DNA of 64,000 nt from Bursaphelenchus xylophilus (GCA_904066235.2 CAJFCV020000003.1:7998001-8062000); one strand, 5' to 3'. Positions 44,588 through 59,200 are shown, counted from the stretch's first letter. Notes: generated by a model not told the origin, from the sequence alone. Translations and numbers: made by a program.

Positions 44588-47500
44588 TTAAACACGGGGG
44601 GAGTTCAATGCGCTCAGCAAAACTTGTATGTCTCCATTGTCTGGCCTCAGAGTGGCGGCTAATTGTGCCTCAGAACGAGCATCATGCGCCTTTCCTTGAT
44701 CAAAGTAGCATTTCGCTCGGAAATAATGTAATTGAAATGCCACATTCTCCGTGTCCGCATAACGGAGCGCTTCTCCGGCGAGCTTTACGGCTTCCGGGAA
44801 TTCGTTGTTTTGTCGCTTGATGTCCGCTACTGTGTACAACAACTCGCATTTGCACAGTCGAAGTTGTGGTTGTATCGCCTCGATCGTGTTGTTCTTGTTG
44901 GTCTTGTTCTTCGTTGTTGTTGATGATGCAATTAGTGGGGTGAAAGTGTTTTCGTCAATAAGAAATTCGGTGCATTTCTCGAGGGCATGGTGGAATCGAT
45001 GCATGGCTTCTTCGAACCGGTTCCTCCTGTATAATGTGCGTCCATCGTCGAATAACTTTCGGATTAGTGAGATAACATGTTGAGGATTCGATTCGGCGGC
45101 GATTTTCCAGGTCAGCGAACGAAGACGTGCGCCGCGGCGGAGGAAAACATCTACTGCGTTCTGTTTGCCGTTGGTTAAGGCTATCTCTACTGCTCGCATA
45201 CCTGAAAAATGATGGGTTTTATAGGTCGATATGATATTCGTAAGACCCTTTTAGAGTTTTTATTTATGTAGATCTCTGGTATCATCGGCAATTTCAAAGA
45301 CTTTCTAAAATCACTTTATCCATCTCTTACCGTCATTGTTCTTCGCATCGACCTGAAGTCCACTTTCTAATAGCCGATCAACGAGTGATTTATTATGATG
45401 AATCGCTAGTAGATGTAACAAGGTGTTCCCATCTTTGTCCACGACGTTGATATCAGCTTTTCGGTTGATTAATTGTGAAGCCAATGAGAATTGCTCATTC
45501 AGAATAGCATGCGAAAGGGCGGAGAGGCCCTCAACATCCTGATGGTTTATGTCGATTCCTGAAATCAATTTAGTTATGGATTCCTGACTTGATTTGCTTA
45601 TAGATTTTCAAAGTAACGCCATATAGAGATCCCACCTTTATTCAACAACAAATCCACTAGTCCAATATGGCCCAATCTGCTCGCCACAATCAGCGCATTC
45701 CACTGAGTTCCATCCACGAGATCTTTATTGATCTCTCCGTCATAGCCATTCAGAACACTGACCACCAGATCCCACGAGCCAGACTCCACGGCGCATATTA
45801 ATGAGGATTTCCCATCGTATCTCTGATCTTTGGAAAGAGTAACACCCTTTGCTAAGAAGTATTGAACTAGCTCCAATTGACCATTGGAACAGGCTATCAG
45901 CATGTTGTTCACAAGATTTACATTGACATCAGTTTTGTTGAGGATGAATTCGACTAGTTCGATCTGGCCGGCTTTTGTCGCTAATTCTAGACTATGTTGG
46001 ACTTGATCCGCTTTGATTTTGTTCGCATTCTCTCCCCAATCGCAATCGTAAATGAGTGCGAACATGTCTACAGACCCTGCTAATGCCGAATGGACCATAA
46101 CTGTCTGTCCCACACTGTCTCTCATGCAAATGTCCACTCCTGCTTCTAGTAGTAGTTTGACAGCTTCTTTGTGATTCTCTCTAACTGCGTGCATTAATGG
46201 ACTCATGCCAGTCGATCTGCTGCAACAATTGACCTCCACTCCATAGTGGATTAGGAGTTGTAGAAGAATAAGATTGCCAGATCGAGCATACGAACAGAGC
46301 AGAGGCTCTTGGTTCTCATGCCAAAAGATGTTGGTTTGAGCTCCGGCCATCAAAAGTAGACGAGTCACTTTGTTGTTTGGGTAGAAAACATTCCGTTGGT
46401 ATAAGAGCGCACTCTGAACTTTGGTTCCGGCACATCTTTGGATCCATAGGACCTGCGCATCTCGGCCAGTCGGCATTTCCGGGGCCATATCTGGAGGCAT
46501 ATATTTGTGGGGATTGGCCTTCAGAAGATGATGTCCTAATTCGAACAGGTCTTCCGGGGTACTATCACCTTTTCTGGTGTAGTATAGACCATGAAGAAGG
46601 TGGCCATATCTGGAAAGATGATATTTAGTGGGTAGAATAGAACAGCTCGTACAGATATGTAGAAAGGGGTACTTACCTGACATTGATAAGATAATCGGTA
46701 TGATTACTCCCATGTAACAACCATTCCCGCAACGAATTATGACATTGAACATACGCACCAGTAGAGAGTTTACATACAAATGGACTTAGCAAGTATAACC
46801 TGAATCGATTTAAGCATGAGATATGAGTTACGTACCTGTTTTCCAACTCCTTGGGGGATAAACCATAGTTAGCATTACCCGAATTCATAATTTTTAATAA
46901 CCTTTCGAAAGTCAGCGGACGTAATGAGGCCAGGATCACGCTCATTACCGTTGATGCAGCGTGGAACTGTTGGAGAGAACTGAAAATAGATCAAACTAGG
47001 GATCAAAGTAACAGCTAAAGCAATATAATTTTTGGGGTTACGCAATTGTTGCAAGGACTCACGTGAAAATACAGTTAAAATACAAGAGGTAGAGTTGGTT
47101 GAGGTCCTGAGGCAAGAGAGACAAGGTAGTGTTCCGCATCTGGATGAGGTCATTCTCGATGATATCCATCAACAATATAATGAACAGCGCGTTTCCTTTG
47201 GCTCGTTGAACAATTTCATCGACGAAATCGCAGAGCACTTGGTTCGGAGATTGAGGACGTTGTTCGCAGATTCTCTTCTCCAATTGAGGATTCGTGGTTA
47301 ATCGGTAATCAACGAGCAATCGCATATCTCGAGCCACTCTCTCATCGAGTTCCATGTCATCGATCCAAAGAGATCTGGCCTCAGCGCCGGCAAAGGGAAT
47401 ATTCTCAGTTGAGGCGGTTAGAATCCATCGGATCCATGGAGGTAGTAGATGATGGCATTCTCGGATAAGCCATGAAATCGATTCTCCGTTTTCGTTTCGA

Positions 47501-49239
47501 TGAAATTCGGCTTCATCAATGGCATCCACCACAATCATCGCGGTATCGGGCTTCGAATCAAGTTTATCCACCAAATTCAACGGCTCTACGATGAGTTTGG
47601 TAAATAATTTGATCGGCGACAACTTCAAAGCCTCGTTTTCGCCTTCTAAAAGTTGAAGGAGATCATCGTTCTCTTCAATTAGGTCGTTGTAATCCTTCAT
47701 GGCCGGATTGGCTCGGAGATATGAGGCTAGATTTTGTATGAATTCAGGAATTCCACAAGTATTTGATGAATATAAATGACATTCATGATAGGCAACGACT
47801 TTGTTTGCAACTTTCCTCAACCATTCGTAATTTTTGGAGCTGACTGTGGAGTCATTGGAGCCTTGATTTCCAACGACAATACCCGAATCCACAGTATCTC
47901 CGTTTGAATTCTGCAAGAGTATAAGGTTAACATTACTACTTATGAGTGTTGTCTTACCTTTTTCGCGTAGAAGGATGAGTGTAAAAGAAGTTGGCGCATG
48001 ATTGCGGTCTTTCCAGTGCCATTTGCACCTCTTATCAATGTAATCTTGGCTTGTTCGGCGATTACAGTTTGATGTAATTCTTTGAATAGCCATTCTCTGC
48101 CCAAGAAGACAACATCAGAGGTGTTTTCGGGAGTAAAGTCATGCATTTCGAACAAAAACGACGGCTAAATTGTCAAACAATTGTCACCAAAAAGTTTAAT
48201 TTACCTTATTCTTGAGGATTGCACTCTGATCCACCAAACTTTTCATGCTGGGCTGATGAAACAGCCCATTGAGGTGATATTGGGGACGATGTCTCGTAGT
48301 TGGAGGCTCATCTCTCGCTCCATAACTCAACGATCTCATTGCTGGACGACCAGCCGGTAAACAGGAGATTGTTGATTGAGCTGAAGCTGTAGGGATCTCG
48401 ACATGACTTTTACAGTCTCTCCATGAGGCGTCATACACTTCCCCAGAATGATCATACGAGGTGTTGGGGAGGAATTGTAACTGTCGTTGATGGTTGGAGT
48501 TGATCATCAAGTTCTTCATGTGCTCATGGATTACTTCCTCGGCTTCTTGGGCGTTGGGAGGGTGCTGAAATGTGTGATTTACATATGGTAGGCAAAGTAG
48601 AGATGATTAGGAGAGTCGAATTTCTTGGGGAGTTTTGAAAACACCCTTAATTTCCGGACAAATGACCCTCCTCAACTCCCCATTCCCTATCATAAATCAT
48701 CCTCAAATCTCTCTTCAAAAACCCATCTTTCACACTTACATAGCTGGGAAGAGGCGGTCGGGAATGTCGATTATTCCGTACTCGACAGCTCCCTCCAACC
48801 CCATTCTCTCGAGGTGGGAGGCTGCGAAGAAGGGCCGGACTGTCAGAAGGCACCGTCATACACATGGGATTCTGTTCGTAAACGGCCGAACTGGTCTCCG
48901 TGACGGCCGAGTTGGTCATTTGAGAGCCATAAAGAGGCCGTTCGAAGTTCCAACTGGTCGGTTCTTCGGCTTTGCTGAGGCCTGAAAGTATTATTGAGGT
49001 TATATTAAGTTATATGATGTAGTATATGCAATAACTTAGTGTAACTCAAAGTGAAAGAGCTTTGAATAGCCCATGATTTCCTCGCTCTTACCCTTCCTTG
49101 CCCTCGTTAACCTTGGCGTTGCCGGCAATCGGAACAGCCGGCTTTTAAAGGGATTAATTTGCCGCAGCGAACGGCGAAATGTCCCAAATTTGTTGTATTC
49201 CTGATCCCCGATCTCATCTCGAACCACCATGGACGACAT
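44588..49239 (-). CDS. TANC / rolling pebbles-like scaffold (STAND NTPase, ankyrin, TPR)
   Basis: Large scaffold of the TANC family (Drosophila rolling pebbles), known in other animals from myoblast fusion and postsynaptic sites. Ten exons (49092-49239, 48740-48981, 48205-48564, 47958-48164, 47063-47910, 46836-46979, 46677-46799, 45636-46609, 45331-45558, 44588-45201) keep frame and give 1295 residues from the first ATG. Domains: disordered N-terminus (1-250), P-loop NTPase (about 265-690) with FLGREWLFKELHQ, Walker A RGANGTGKTA near 296 and Walker B MIVVDAIDEAE near 446, ankyrin repeats (about 760-1110, for example MSPLMHAVRENHKEAVKLLL and NTLLHLLAIHHN), then TPR-like helices (1125-1290, GRTLYRRNRFEEAMHRFHHA). 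The frame stays open 14 codons upstream of the ATG to an acceptor TTTTCCAG at about 49282, so another 5' exon or trans-splicing is likely. Confidence 0.87.
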
Positions 49240-52200
49240 GGCACTGAGGCCGTCGCGAGGGTGGAGGTTGTTGTGAACAGTTCTGGAAAACAGTGACTAG
49301 TAAAAAATAATTTGATAAGGGCGATAAAACATCAACAAAAAATTTCTGGAGCAAAATAAAAAAGCGACAAAAACAATAAAATTAATGAGAGGACTTATCA
49401 GCTGAAACAAGTTATTTTTTGATGACCTTAAGATAATCGAAAAAACATTTGGCGTTATAAAAATATTTGAAGGACAAAAAAATGATCACGGTGGGACTGC
49501 TGAAACATTTCCAAAAAGATCACATGTGGTATTGATATTGTGACTCAAGAAGAGGGGATGAGAAAACCCCCTCTCTCTATTGACTAACCCCTCTAGCGCG
49601 CAACAATAAGCCGAGCGAAGAAGAGGGGGTCGAGAGTACAAATAGCAACAGTCTCGAAGTGACCGAAACCCCCCAAAAATTCCTTCGAAAACCGAGAGTC
49701 CTGAATACGAATTACGGGCGGATTCGCGCAAAAACTCTTCCCCGAATCAGTTTACGAGCACATCCCCCGCGACTTCTTGTCGACTGCACGGTGCATTTGC
49801 GCGCTGTTGGAAGACGCCAGAAATGAAAAGGAGCCGTTTACAGAGGAACGTTACTGCTTAATATGGGAACTCTCAGAAACCAATACTTTCCTCTTTGTTT
49901 GAGTGATTGCACTTGGGTTACGTAAATATAGTTTGATGCATAGGCTACTAAATAATTGGGAAGTTTTCGGACTTCTGGTTTTGGCATTTATAGGAGAGAC
50001 TGCCAGGTTTTAGCTCGAGATCACCGACATTTTGATGCCGCAAATACGATATGCACATTAATATCAAAAAATATCCTACCCCTCCTTTACTTCCTATAAT
50101 TTCTTGAGGATTGTTGGTAATCTCAGTGGCCCCTGTAACTCGGGTTAAAAGTTTCAGGCAAATGAGAACTGGCCTCGATACGTTGTTGCCGCAAAAACGG
50201 AAGAAAATTTGAGGTCGTACCTTGCATATATATTTTATAGCATAGCAAAAGATACTATCCCCGCGGACCTCCGGAACTTTCGGGATCGCCGACCCATTTG
50301 TTTTTTGATACGAAGCCCGAGGACAACATTAAAACGCGCCAAAACCTATACGATGCCGCGGGGCAAAAGATCCCTCACATAACATGGTTTAGGGAGAGCG
50401 AGGGAGAAAAGTTGAAATCAATCAAAGGAAACGGCCCAAAAAACAAAGAAAAAACTAAGACCGAAGATGGAACGGCCCACAAAAAAGGCCTACCGGCATT
50501 TCTTGGGACTTTCCGGGGGCTCTACGATAACTTAACTTTGGAAAAAAAAACGATGAAGAAGGCAAAAGTTGCGGTTAATTCCCGGGACAAATGTTCATGG
50601 CCAAAAGTTTCGCCAAATTGAAACTTTTGATGGAAAAAAGAAAAAAGTGGGCGCTCTTTCAACCTGAGCAAAACGACGGACGGCCTCCCGTTCTGTTCGC
50701 ACTTATCCCGGCTGTTGTAATATTTATTAGGCTCCGCATCTGAATCGAAAATGGGCTCGGATAACGGGCGCCGTGCGAGGAGAAGAGGACTCGGGTGAAA
50801 CTTGCAACACTTTTTGATTGCTTTAAAATTGTTTTGACTAGTTTATTAGGCTCTGCGCTAAATTTAAGGGGCAATTTCTTAGCGAAAATTTTCTGCGAGA
50901 TCTAACAAGTAAAAAAGTTTCGGTTAAAATCCCCCAGATTTAGTGCTGCTTCTTCCTGGGGAACGTTTCCACCTCCGAAAACCCGATCCCAACCCCAGCC
51001 AATTTGAATATTCAAATAGAGAAGCCCATTTTATAAACCCGTAAATCCGCGCCGGAAGCAGCCCACAAGTGCGGATTGTCCACTCCAACGGGTTTTTAAT
51101 GGTGTGACGGAATGGCCTCGTGGGAAGTTGACTTCGGGATCTTGCCTATTTCTTCGTACAGGACGAGTGACCCGTTGGGCCAAATGCCGCGAAAAAAACA
51201 AACCCGAAACTTCCCCGAACTGCTTCATAACCCGGAGACGCCTCTACTTGGACCGAGAAATTTCACACGGAATTCAATCTCGCAGAGAAGCGCCGGCAAA
51301 CCCTAAAGTTATTTGAAATCGAGTAATGGGACTTGTAAAACGAGCCAGTCGGTACTGGGCCATGTGGGGCCAAGGCGGTCTTTTTTAATGGGGTTTATTG
51401 ATCGGGGTTCGCTTAGAGATGATCTGGGCTACTTTGGAAAGGCATTAAACCGTTTTTAACTCTCCTGAAAACTTATATAACTGTTTCAAAAAGCTCGAAA
51501 AGTTATTTCAAATACTTCCTTAAGTAAACTCCCCTTGTTTCTAATAGGAAATAAAGTTGGAGCGGGCCATATCCTCCTTTCCCGAACCCTTTATTTGAAA
51601 TCCGATCCACAATGACCGATGCGTAAAAAAATGGGCCCTCCGGGTTTTGAACTCTTTTCCCGAAACCTAAATAACAAAGACTGGCGCCTGAGGGCATCTC
51701 CCGAAAAGAATGGCCTCGATCAGAGGTTCAGCGAAAATTTTAAAGGCGAACAGCCGCCATTTCAAAAGATCGACCCGACCTAGGGGCATGTTCGTTTCGG
51801 GCCGAGCGGTCACTCGTTTCGTCGGTTCTTCACCTTTAGTGGGGGTAAGGTAATGATTGCGGGGTCGTAAAACGCGTCATTTCCCATAAAAAAGTTTCCA
51901 AACCGGGTGGAAACAATGGACGGAATTAAAACGAAATTAATGGACTTTTCGATTTATTGCGCGTTGATGGAAGGTCAAGTGAGTCGCTGAAGTGTGGGTT
52001 TTTTTAATGTCTTCTGAAGTCAAGAACCGAGCTATGGAGATCTTGAGAAGAGGAGATCAAATTCGAATAGATCAATGAATAAAAATATTTATAACAAGAT
52101 TGGTATTAATGCATAATTTGTCAGCAAAAAATTGAATAATTTCTGGGTTTCAACCAAAATTCCAACGCAAAAACAGTTTGAATCAAAATCAAAAGGGATT

Positions 52201-53263
52201 TTAACGAAATTTACCCAAATTCCATCGCTCTCCCATTCGAAAATCATCCAGATCCAGCTCCTCCGATCTGAAAGACATTATTCTTTTCCCCCGATATCAG
52301 CTTTCGCATATTCTCCGCTCGCCAATCTTCCAATTTGGAACAGACCAAAAAATTTGGAATGATAAAGAAGGATAAGACAAAGGGACGTCCCGACATCTCC
52401 CCAGAGGCCCAAAATTCACAGAAGTTCATCGTTATCCATGCATTCGCAATTACGGCGGAGAAAAGAAACATTTGGGGGGACAATCAGGGCCAGATGCTTT
52501 TTGTTTGCTGACAAGCCCAAAGGTTTTATTGGGGTGGGATCAGCGAGAGCTGGGAAAAGGACAAAGGGGGCTCACAAGTTACAATGCACACAAGTTACAA
52601 CGGCGTTCACGGTCGTATACGGCAGTAATAATAATTTTGTACTACTATAGTAGACAGGTGATGTTACCCATGAGTCTTTCCTCAGTTTTTCTCCCTTTTT
52701 ACGGCATTATTGACATGTTTATGTGGTTTGTCATACATTTTGTTGTCTAGTCTCCCATTCCAGAAAGAAAAGATGGAAGAAATATATAAAAATTGTCCAA
52801 TATTAACTTCCAAGTTTATTACTGTACAAGAATGAATAAACCGCAAAATGATTACAAAAAAGAAAGATCTTTGGGCTGAAATTGAGGAGATTAACACTCA
52901 TGAGACTTAAGGAATATGCTTATGAGTAAAAGAGGACTATTAAAATTGTTCTCACTGCAGAATCGGATGTTATTTACCGGTTTTAGATGAACAAGTGTAA
53001 TATTGCCAATGTCATTTATAAACACCCTAATAAGAACAACATAAGAGAGAAGTTATTGTAGAGAATAAGGCACAATCTCTTGTACAAACAGACTATGGCT
53101 AGGGTACTGTAACAAAATTTTTTTGGGAGAAAAAATAATTTTCAAATTTCATTCTAAAAAATGTCTCCAGAAAAATTGTTTTTACAGTACGAAATATCTG
53201 AAACTGTCGTTTCGCAATAGAAAACAGACAACACTAGAGCATAATCCTAAAGTTATGTGAGAT
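49240..53263. other. Four-kilobase stretch without a supportable gene
   Basis: Between the TANC-like start and the channel stop, both minus. An acceptor at about 49282 suggests a 5' exon of the TANC-like gene somewhere upstream, which I could not place. A GC-richer patch with an inverted CCCCCTCT/AGAGGGGG pair lies near 49570-49630 and a hairpin at 51035-51097 is listed separately. No other feature seen. Confidence 0.45.
51035..51097. repeat. Imperfect hairpin resembling a miR-100-type precursor
   Basis: On the plus strand AAACCCGT and AAATCCGC on the 5' side pair with GCGGATT and ACGGGTTT on the 3' side; the 3' side has an extra 10-nt bulge. The loop is about 20 nt. The 5' arm matches miR-100 at 13 of its first 14 positions, then diverges. 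The bulge is poor for a Dicer substrate, so the function is doubtful. Confidence 0.3.
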
Positions 53264-56200
53264 CTATGGGCTAGGAGAGCGTTTCAAATGCGTATTCGGC
53301 TCATTTCTTTCTGCCGGGACTACCAATGCCGAACAACTTGATGTCTCCTGCATTGAGGAGCGCGTCGATCGATTTCTGGGCAACAAATTCTGGCCTTCTA
53401 GAGAGTACAATTGAAGAGATGTTCGGCTGGAATGGGGACTTCCATTAGCGATACTAATACTCTCCTTGTCTTCGATTATTTCTTCGGCCAATTGATCCTC
53501 AACTTCGATTATATTTCTCTCAATATTCGTCTGAAAAATATAAGATATTACTTTGAAATCTATAGCCAATAGTCTATTAACAAGTACTATTCAATATAAA
53601 ATTTACAATTGTATCAGCTTCGACCTCTTCAATTGGCAAATTCATTTCAATATCGGCCTCTGTGTCATCATTCTCACTGTCCGATTTGTCCGGATCTTTG
53701 GGTGGTTCTTTGCCAGCTAAATCAACAAATAATGAAATGAAAGTGCATTCTACCTTCCGCATCCTGATCTCGTTTGTTGCTTTCTTCCAGATGTTTCATC
53801 AATACAGCCACGACCACATTGACCAGCACGAATTGGGAGATCAGAACGAAGATGACGAAAAAACAAGGGGCCAGGATCGGGTCCACACAACAATTTCGCT
53901 GGCAATGATCGGATTTGTCACAATCATCCCGGAGAGCGTCCTGGAAATAAAATTTAGGGGATTAAAGATATTCGATTAGAAGAAAATCAATATTTGATGT
54001 AGTAGTTGTATACCTTCATAATTCCATTCCAATTATCGCCGGTGGCAATTCGGAACAACGTCAGGAAAGCCATGCCAAAGTTCTTAAAATGGGCGTGTTC
54101 TCCGAGACCGTCGCAGGGATGCTCTTCCGAACATTCTAGAAAAATTAGATTGTACTTGACTTACTAGCCATGTAACCTCGATTATTCGAAGAAAGAGTTA
54201 TACTGTAACCATACTTACCCAATTTGCCAAACAACTCGACTCCCAGAGCAGCGAAGATAAAGAAGAGTAAAAAGAAGAGAGATCCCAGATTGCCAACTTG
54301 AGGCAACGCCTCTCCCACCGTATCCAATAAAGATCTGATTCCTTTGGCCATCTTGAGTAACTTTAGGACTCTGGCTATTCTAAGAACTCGCATTACTCGG
54401 ATGATCGTAGGATTAATTGGCAGTTCTAGGGCTTCGAACTCCTCGAAGATGATACCAGCGATCGAGAGGATGACAATGAACATATCCAGTTGATTCCATC
54501 TGAAAATCATTCATATTGGGAACGTAGTAAATAAAGGGTTAAACAGTAGTAAAAGTACTCTGCAAAAATTACCGAGCGTCCAACAAAAAGTTTAAATCAC
54601 AACTTATGTTATATTGTACTAGCTCACCTTTCCCGAAAGAATCGTTTAATTCCCAACGCATACAACTTTATACTGGCCTCCATCGTAAACACCGCCGTGA
54701 AGAAGTAATTCAGCGCCCTGAGGACATATTTCAAACCCTGAGGCATCATATAAAACTCCATGGCCATTGAAATGACATTAATTCCGATGACTGCAGCAAT
54801 GGCCAGATCGAAGTATTTTGAAGTGATGATACTATGCACCGTCGCTCTGGTGGGCCCATACGTCGCCCAATAAGGTTGATTCTTCTTCTTTTTCTTTGGT
54901 TTCTTCTTTTGTGGACAGTTCTTTTCGTATTCTTGTCGCTTGATTTGTCGTTCAATCCTCTTTTTCCTCGCCTTTTCCCTCATTTCTGCCTCGAGGGCCT
55001 CTTTGCATTTGTGGAAATTCTCCACCACAACCCCGACGAACATGTTGAGGACAAAGAAGCCGACTAAAAGCAGAAAGGAGATGAAGTAGATCATCCGCCA
55101 TTCATTGTAGTTCTCGATTGGCTGGATGTCCACTCCGACCGCGTCGATTCCCTGGTACATAATGGAGACCCATCCATCCTTGCTCGACAAGACGAACAAC
55201 GACATCAGGGCCTGGCCTAGGTTGTCAAAGTTGTATCGGTGGTTTGTCCATTTGTTTCGGGGGTCCGCTTCGCAATCAGCTCTGGTGGTGACATTACTTA
55301 CATCTTCGCCCGCACAGTGATACATCATTCCCTAAAATTAAGGAAACTTATTTGAAAGATGCATTTCTCCGTACAACGAAACCCCTCTACAACCAACTAA
55401 TTTTTTGATTTACAGAGCATAATACTTACTTTGAAAAGTTGAACTCCAAGAATTCCAAAGATAATAAAGAAGGTGCAACAAATCAGGACGATGTTTCCGA
55501 TGGGTTTTAGACTGCTGATCAATGTCATCACCACCAACTTGACGCCCGGCGCTCGGTTGATCACGCGCAATGGCCTGAGGGCACGGAGAAGTCGGAGAAC
55601 TCGGATAACTCCAAAAATTTTCGGAGAATCTAAAAAAATAGTTTTGAGATCAGTTCAAAAAATTTCAAAACACATTTCATCGTACAAAACGTACCTCCGC
55701 TGACAAACATCTCCATTAGCAAGTTGATCAGACTAATTATGACCAGAATTCCATCCAAAATGTTCCATCCATCTTTGAAATACGATCCTTTTCCCACGAA
55801 ACAGCCATTCGCGATGACTTTCATTGTCATTTCCACGGTGAAAATAAAAGTGAAAATGTAACCCGTAACGATCAAAAAGGTCCTCTCCACGCTCTGTGGG
55901 GGGATGGAAGGTCGTTCCATGGCCAGAGTGATACAATTTACACCAATAAACGCGAGAATTGTGTAATCGAACCACTTCTTTTGTGTCAACTTCAAACAAA
56001 AAATTCGGATCTTATTTTTGGGAGAAAAGATGAACAAAGAAGAGTCGGCGCGAGTGTAGATACAGCTCTTCCTCAACAGTCTCATGTACCATTTCTTTTT
56101 CTTTTCGCTCTCCGCCTTCTCCTGATCTGCCATCGCTTTATTGAGCTCCTGACTCATCTTCAGGTACTTGTTCATGGCATAGGCCTCAATCAACGCTCTA

Positions 56201-59200
56201 GGGCCATGAATTGGACATGTTGGATTGAGCAGAGTATGGAGTCCACTCCAGCTGTTCATTCGTTGACGTTGAGAGTGTTCGGGATGGATCTCGTCGACCA
56301 ATCTTCCATGTGAAGGGAGGACCAGAGATGTATGGCGCATTAGACGACTTGGGATCTCATTATTGATATGAGGACGGGATGGACGATGGCCGAGATGATT
56401 GGAGATAAAGGGCTCACGGACATTGGGGTAGTAGCGAGGTCGGCGGAGAGTATCGCGGCTTTCTCGGCGAAAATGATCCTGAAAGTGGGAAATTTGACAA
56501 AAAAAATTAAAAGCTGTCATGTTTATCCCGAGAATTTGAACTTTCAATAAAAAATTCCTTCAAAAATAGGCAAATCGACACAATTTACATTATATAGATG
56601 ACTTTTTCCAATCGGCATCATCAAAAAAGGCAAAAAAGGCGTCATGATGACACATGCTGATCATATTTCACTTCATTTTTCTAATTTCTAGCAATTTTAA
56701 TTTTTATCCCCAGAATGCTTACATCGGCCGAGACAATACTCCTTGTCCGTTGATGAACCTCCAGTCGATGCCTCAGGCTATGTAAATTCTCTTGCGCACA
56801 AGTGCAATTCTGCTGGATACTCTTTCTTGCCTCCAAATACTGCTGAGACGTCGTTGTGTAGATCAATTCCTTGATTTCCTGTTGCTGCTTACTTTGTTCG
56901 TCTTCAGCATGCTTTCTGGCCTCTTCTTCCAGCTTTCTTTTCTCCTCTTCTTTACTCTCTTGAAACCCTTCGACCAAGATGGCAACTAGAAGATTAAAGA
57001 GGACATAGTTGCCGAATGTCATCAATGCGACGAAGTAGAGAGCGGCCCACGGTGTTGTCTGGGCCATTCCATTAAAGAGAACCATGTTCCAATCTTCTTG
57101 GGTGAGGATCTGAACAAAAATTATATTGTACTTGGTAATAAAAAGTGTCTAATGTAAGACCGATATCGACTAACGATTGGCGTCTTAAATTTCTTTCACG
57201 TCACAACAACTTACAAAAAGAAAAAAAAAAACAGTGAACCAACCACTAAAAATGTTATTCTTAATATCACACTTCAAAAAATCATCATAAACCGAATTTA
57301 GCCTCCTTAAAACATAATTTCCGGCCAAAAATGCTATAAAAATAAAGCACAAACAACATAAAACTACCTGGAAGGTGGTAAGCATAGCTCTGGACAGTGA
57401 ATCAAAGTGCATTCGCTTCTGATTGGCTCCGACTTCTTCATCACAATCGTTCAATTCTTGATTACAAAACTTACAACCAAATATTTCCATGCCAAGAATA
57501 CTGCAAACAGCCCGTCACAAAAACCAAAAAAATTATACATTCGACAAAACAGTACATTACAGGACATTGAACAGGGGTAACACAAAACAAGCATTGCGCA
57601 ACAGAAAATTGGTAAGGCAGTGGACATAGAAAATAAGAATTATTATGATAGAATAAAGTCTACTTGAGGAGAGAAGGTTTTACATAATTACACCAGAAAA
57701 GAAGAAATCGTCATTATTTTCACTTCAAATCACGAAATCATGATTTTAGCGGAAACCCCTACCTGAAATACAGTAACCAATGCCCAGAGAAGAGAGTCGA
57801 AGTTCTTGCGCTCACATCTCTTGACGGCTTGTCCAGCCACATGCTCATCCTTGCTGCAAAACTTGCAGCCGAACAAATTCATTCCCAAAATGCTGAAGAA
57901 ATTGAGATAGAAAGAGAATTTGGATGTTAAATAGTATGTTAATTTTGGAATTGTTAGATATTCTTATGCTGAATGAGTTGAGAAAGGCCTTACCTAAAAA
58001 TGAAGATGAAAAGAACCAGGAGACCGAAGAAAACGGTGACATTGTCCATGGTCTTCAACATAACCACCAACTGATACCGAAGAGCCGGCATAAATCGAAC
58101 CAATTTGAGAATCCGAAGTAATCGAAATGTTCGGAGCACCGACAGACCTCCCTTTCCTTCTTGAAAGAGTTCCAGCACACTGAGGACGACAATACAGCCA
58201 TCAAACATGTTGAATCCATCGGCCAGGTACCCGAACAGGCCATCCGAAATCACTTTTAACAACATTTCAAAGGCAAAAAGCCCCGTGAAAAAGTAGTTCG
58301 TGTACTCGAGACTGACAGTCAAGAATTCTGGCTGTTGATGGTGCTCGATTCCCATCAAGACCGTATTAATCAAGATGGCTATCAAGATGCCTCGAGTAAA
58401 GTGATTTCCATTCGCGAATTCCTTAACTTTCTGTCGAAACCACTGCCAACGGATTTGGCAGGCGCTCTGGGGAGTGTTCTTAGTGCGTCGGCCGGGTGTG
58501 GACCGCCGAGATCGAGGTGCTGCGGTCTCATCTCCATCCATGAGTTCGGCGTTGAGTTCGTCGGTTCGGCGGACCTCATCCCAACGCTCAACAATGCTCA
58601 GATTGTGCTTAATTCCTGCAAAAATAATTTAAATCTCTGATACCAATCTAAATTCTGGCAGTTGTTTAGATTAAATTCAAAATTGTTAGTGTTACTTTAG
58701 TCACCTAAAGAAAAAAGATTCACAAATCAAGCTAAAGGTTTTTCGATACTTACTCCCATTACTTTTATGGCTCAAGCTGTGTCTTCGATTACTTTCTTCA
58801 TGATTTTCCCTCGGTCCCTTCTCTTTCAACGACCCTCCAATAGTCCGATCCACTCCTTGATCAAGATCAAATGTAGTCTCCTTTAACGTGACCATTTCCT
58901 GGACACCCTTCTTCTTGTTCGATCTGTTTTCTTGATACTCGTCCCATCTTCTTGAAGTGTATCTCTTGAATCGTCGAAACCAATGGGAAATGAATCGAAC
59001 GAGAGCGGCATAAACACTGTCGCCGCCTCCTTCTTTGGAAGATGTGGCTCCTCCTTGCTCACTACTGGCTATAATGAGTTGTTACGTGTAAATGGATGAG
59101 GTTGAAATTGACATAGATTTCAGAGACAATTACAAAAAAAAAAAATATTTTTTTATCAAAAATATAGAGAATCAAATCTGGGAGGGAGAAGACAGAAAGG

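Noticed and set aside
49486..49731. Upstream coding exon of the TANC-like gene
   Set aside because: I could not join it in phase to the acceptor at about 49282, and its composition is not like the rest of the protein.
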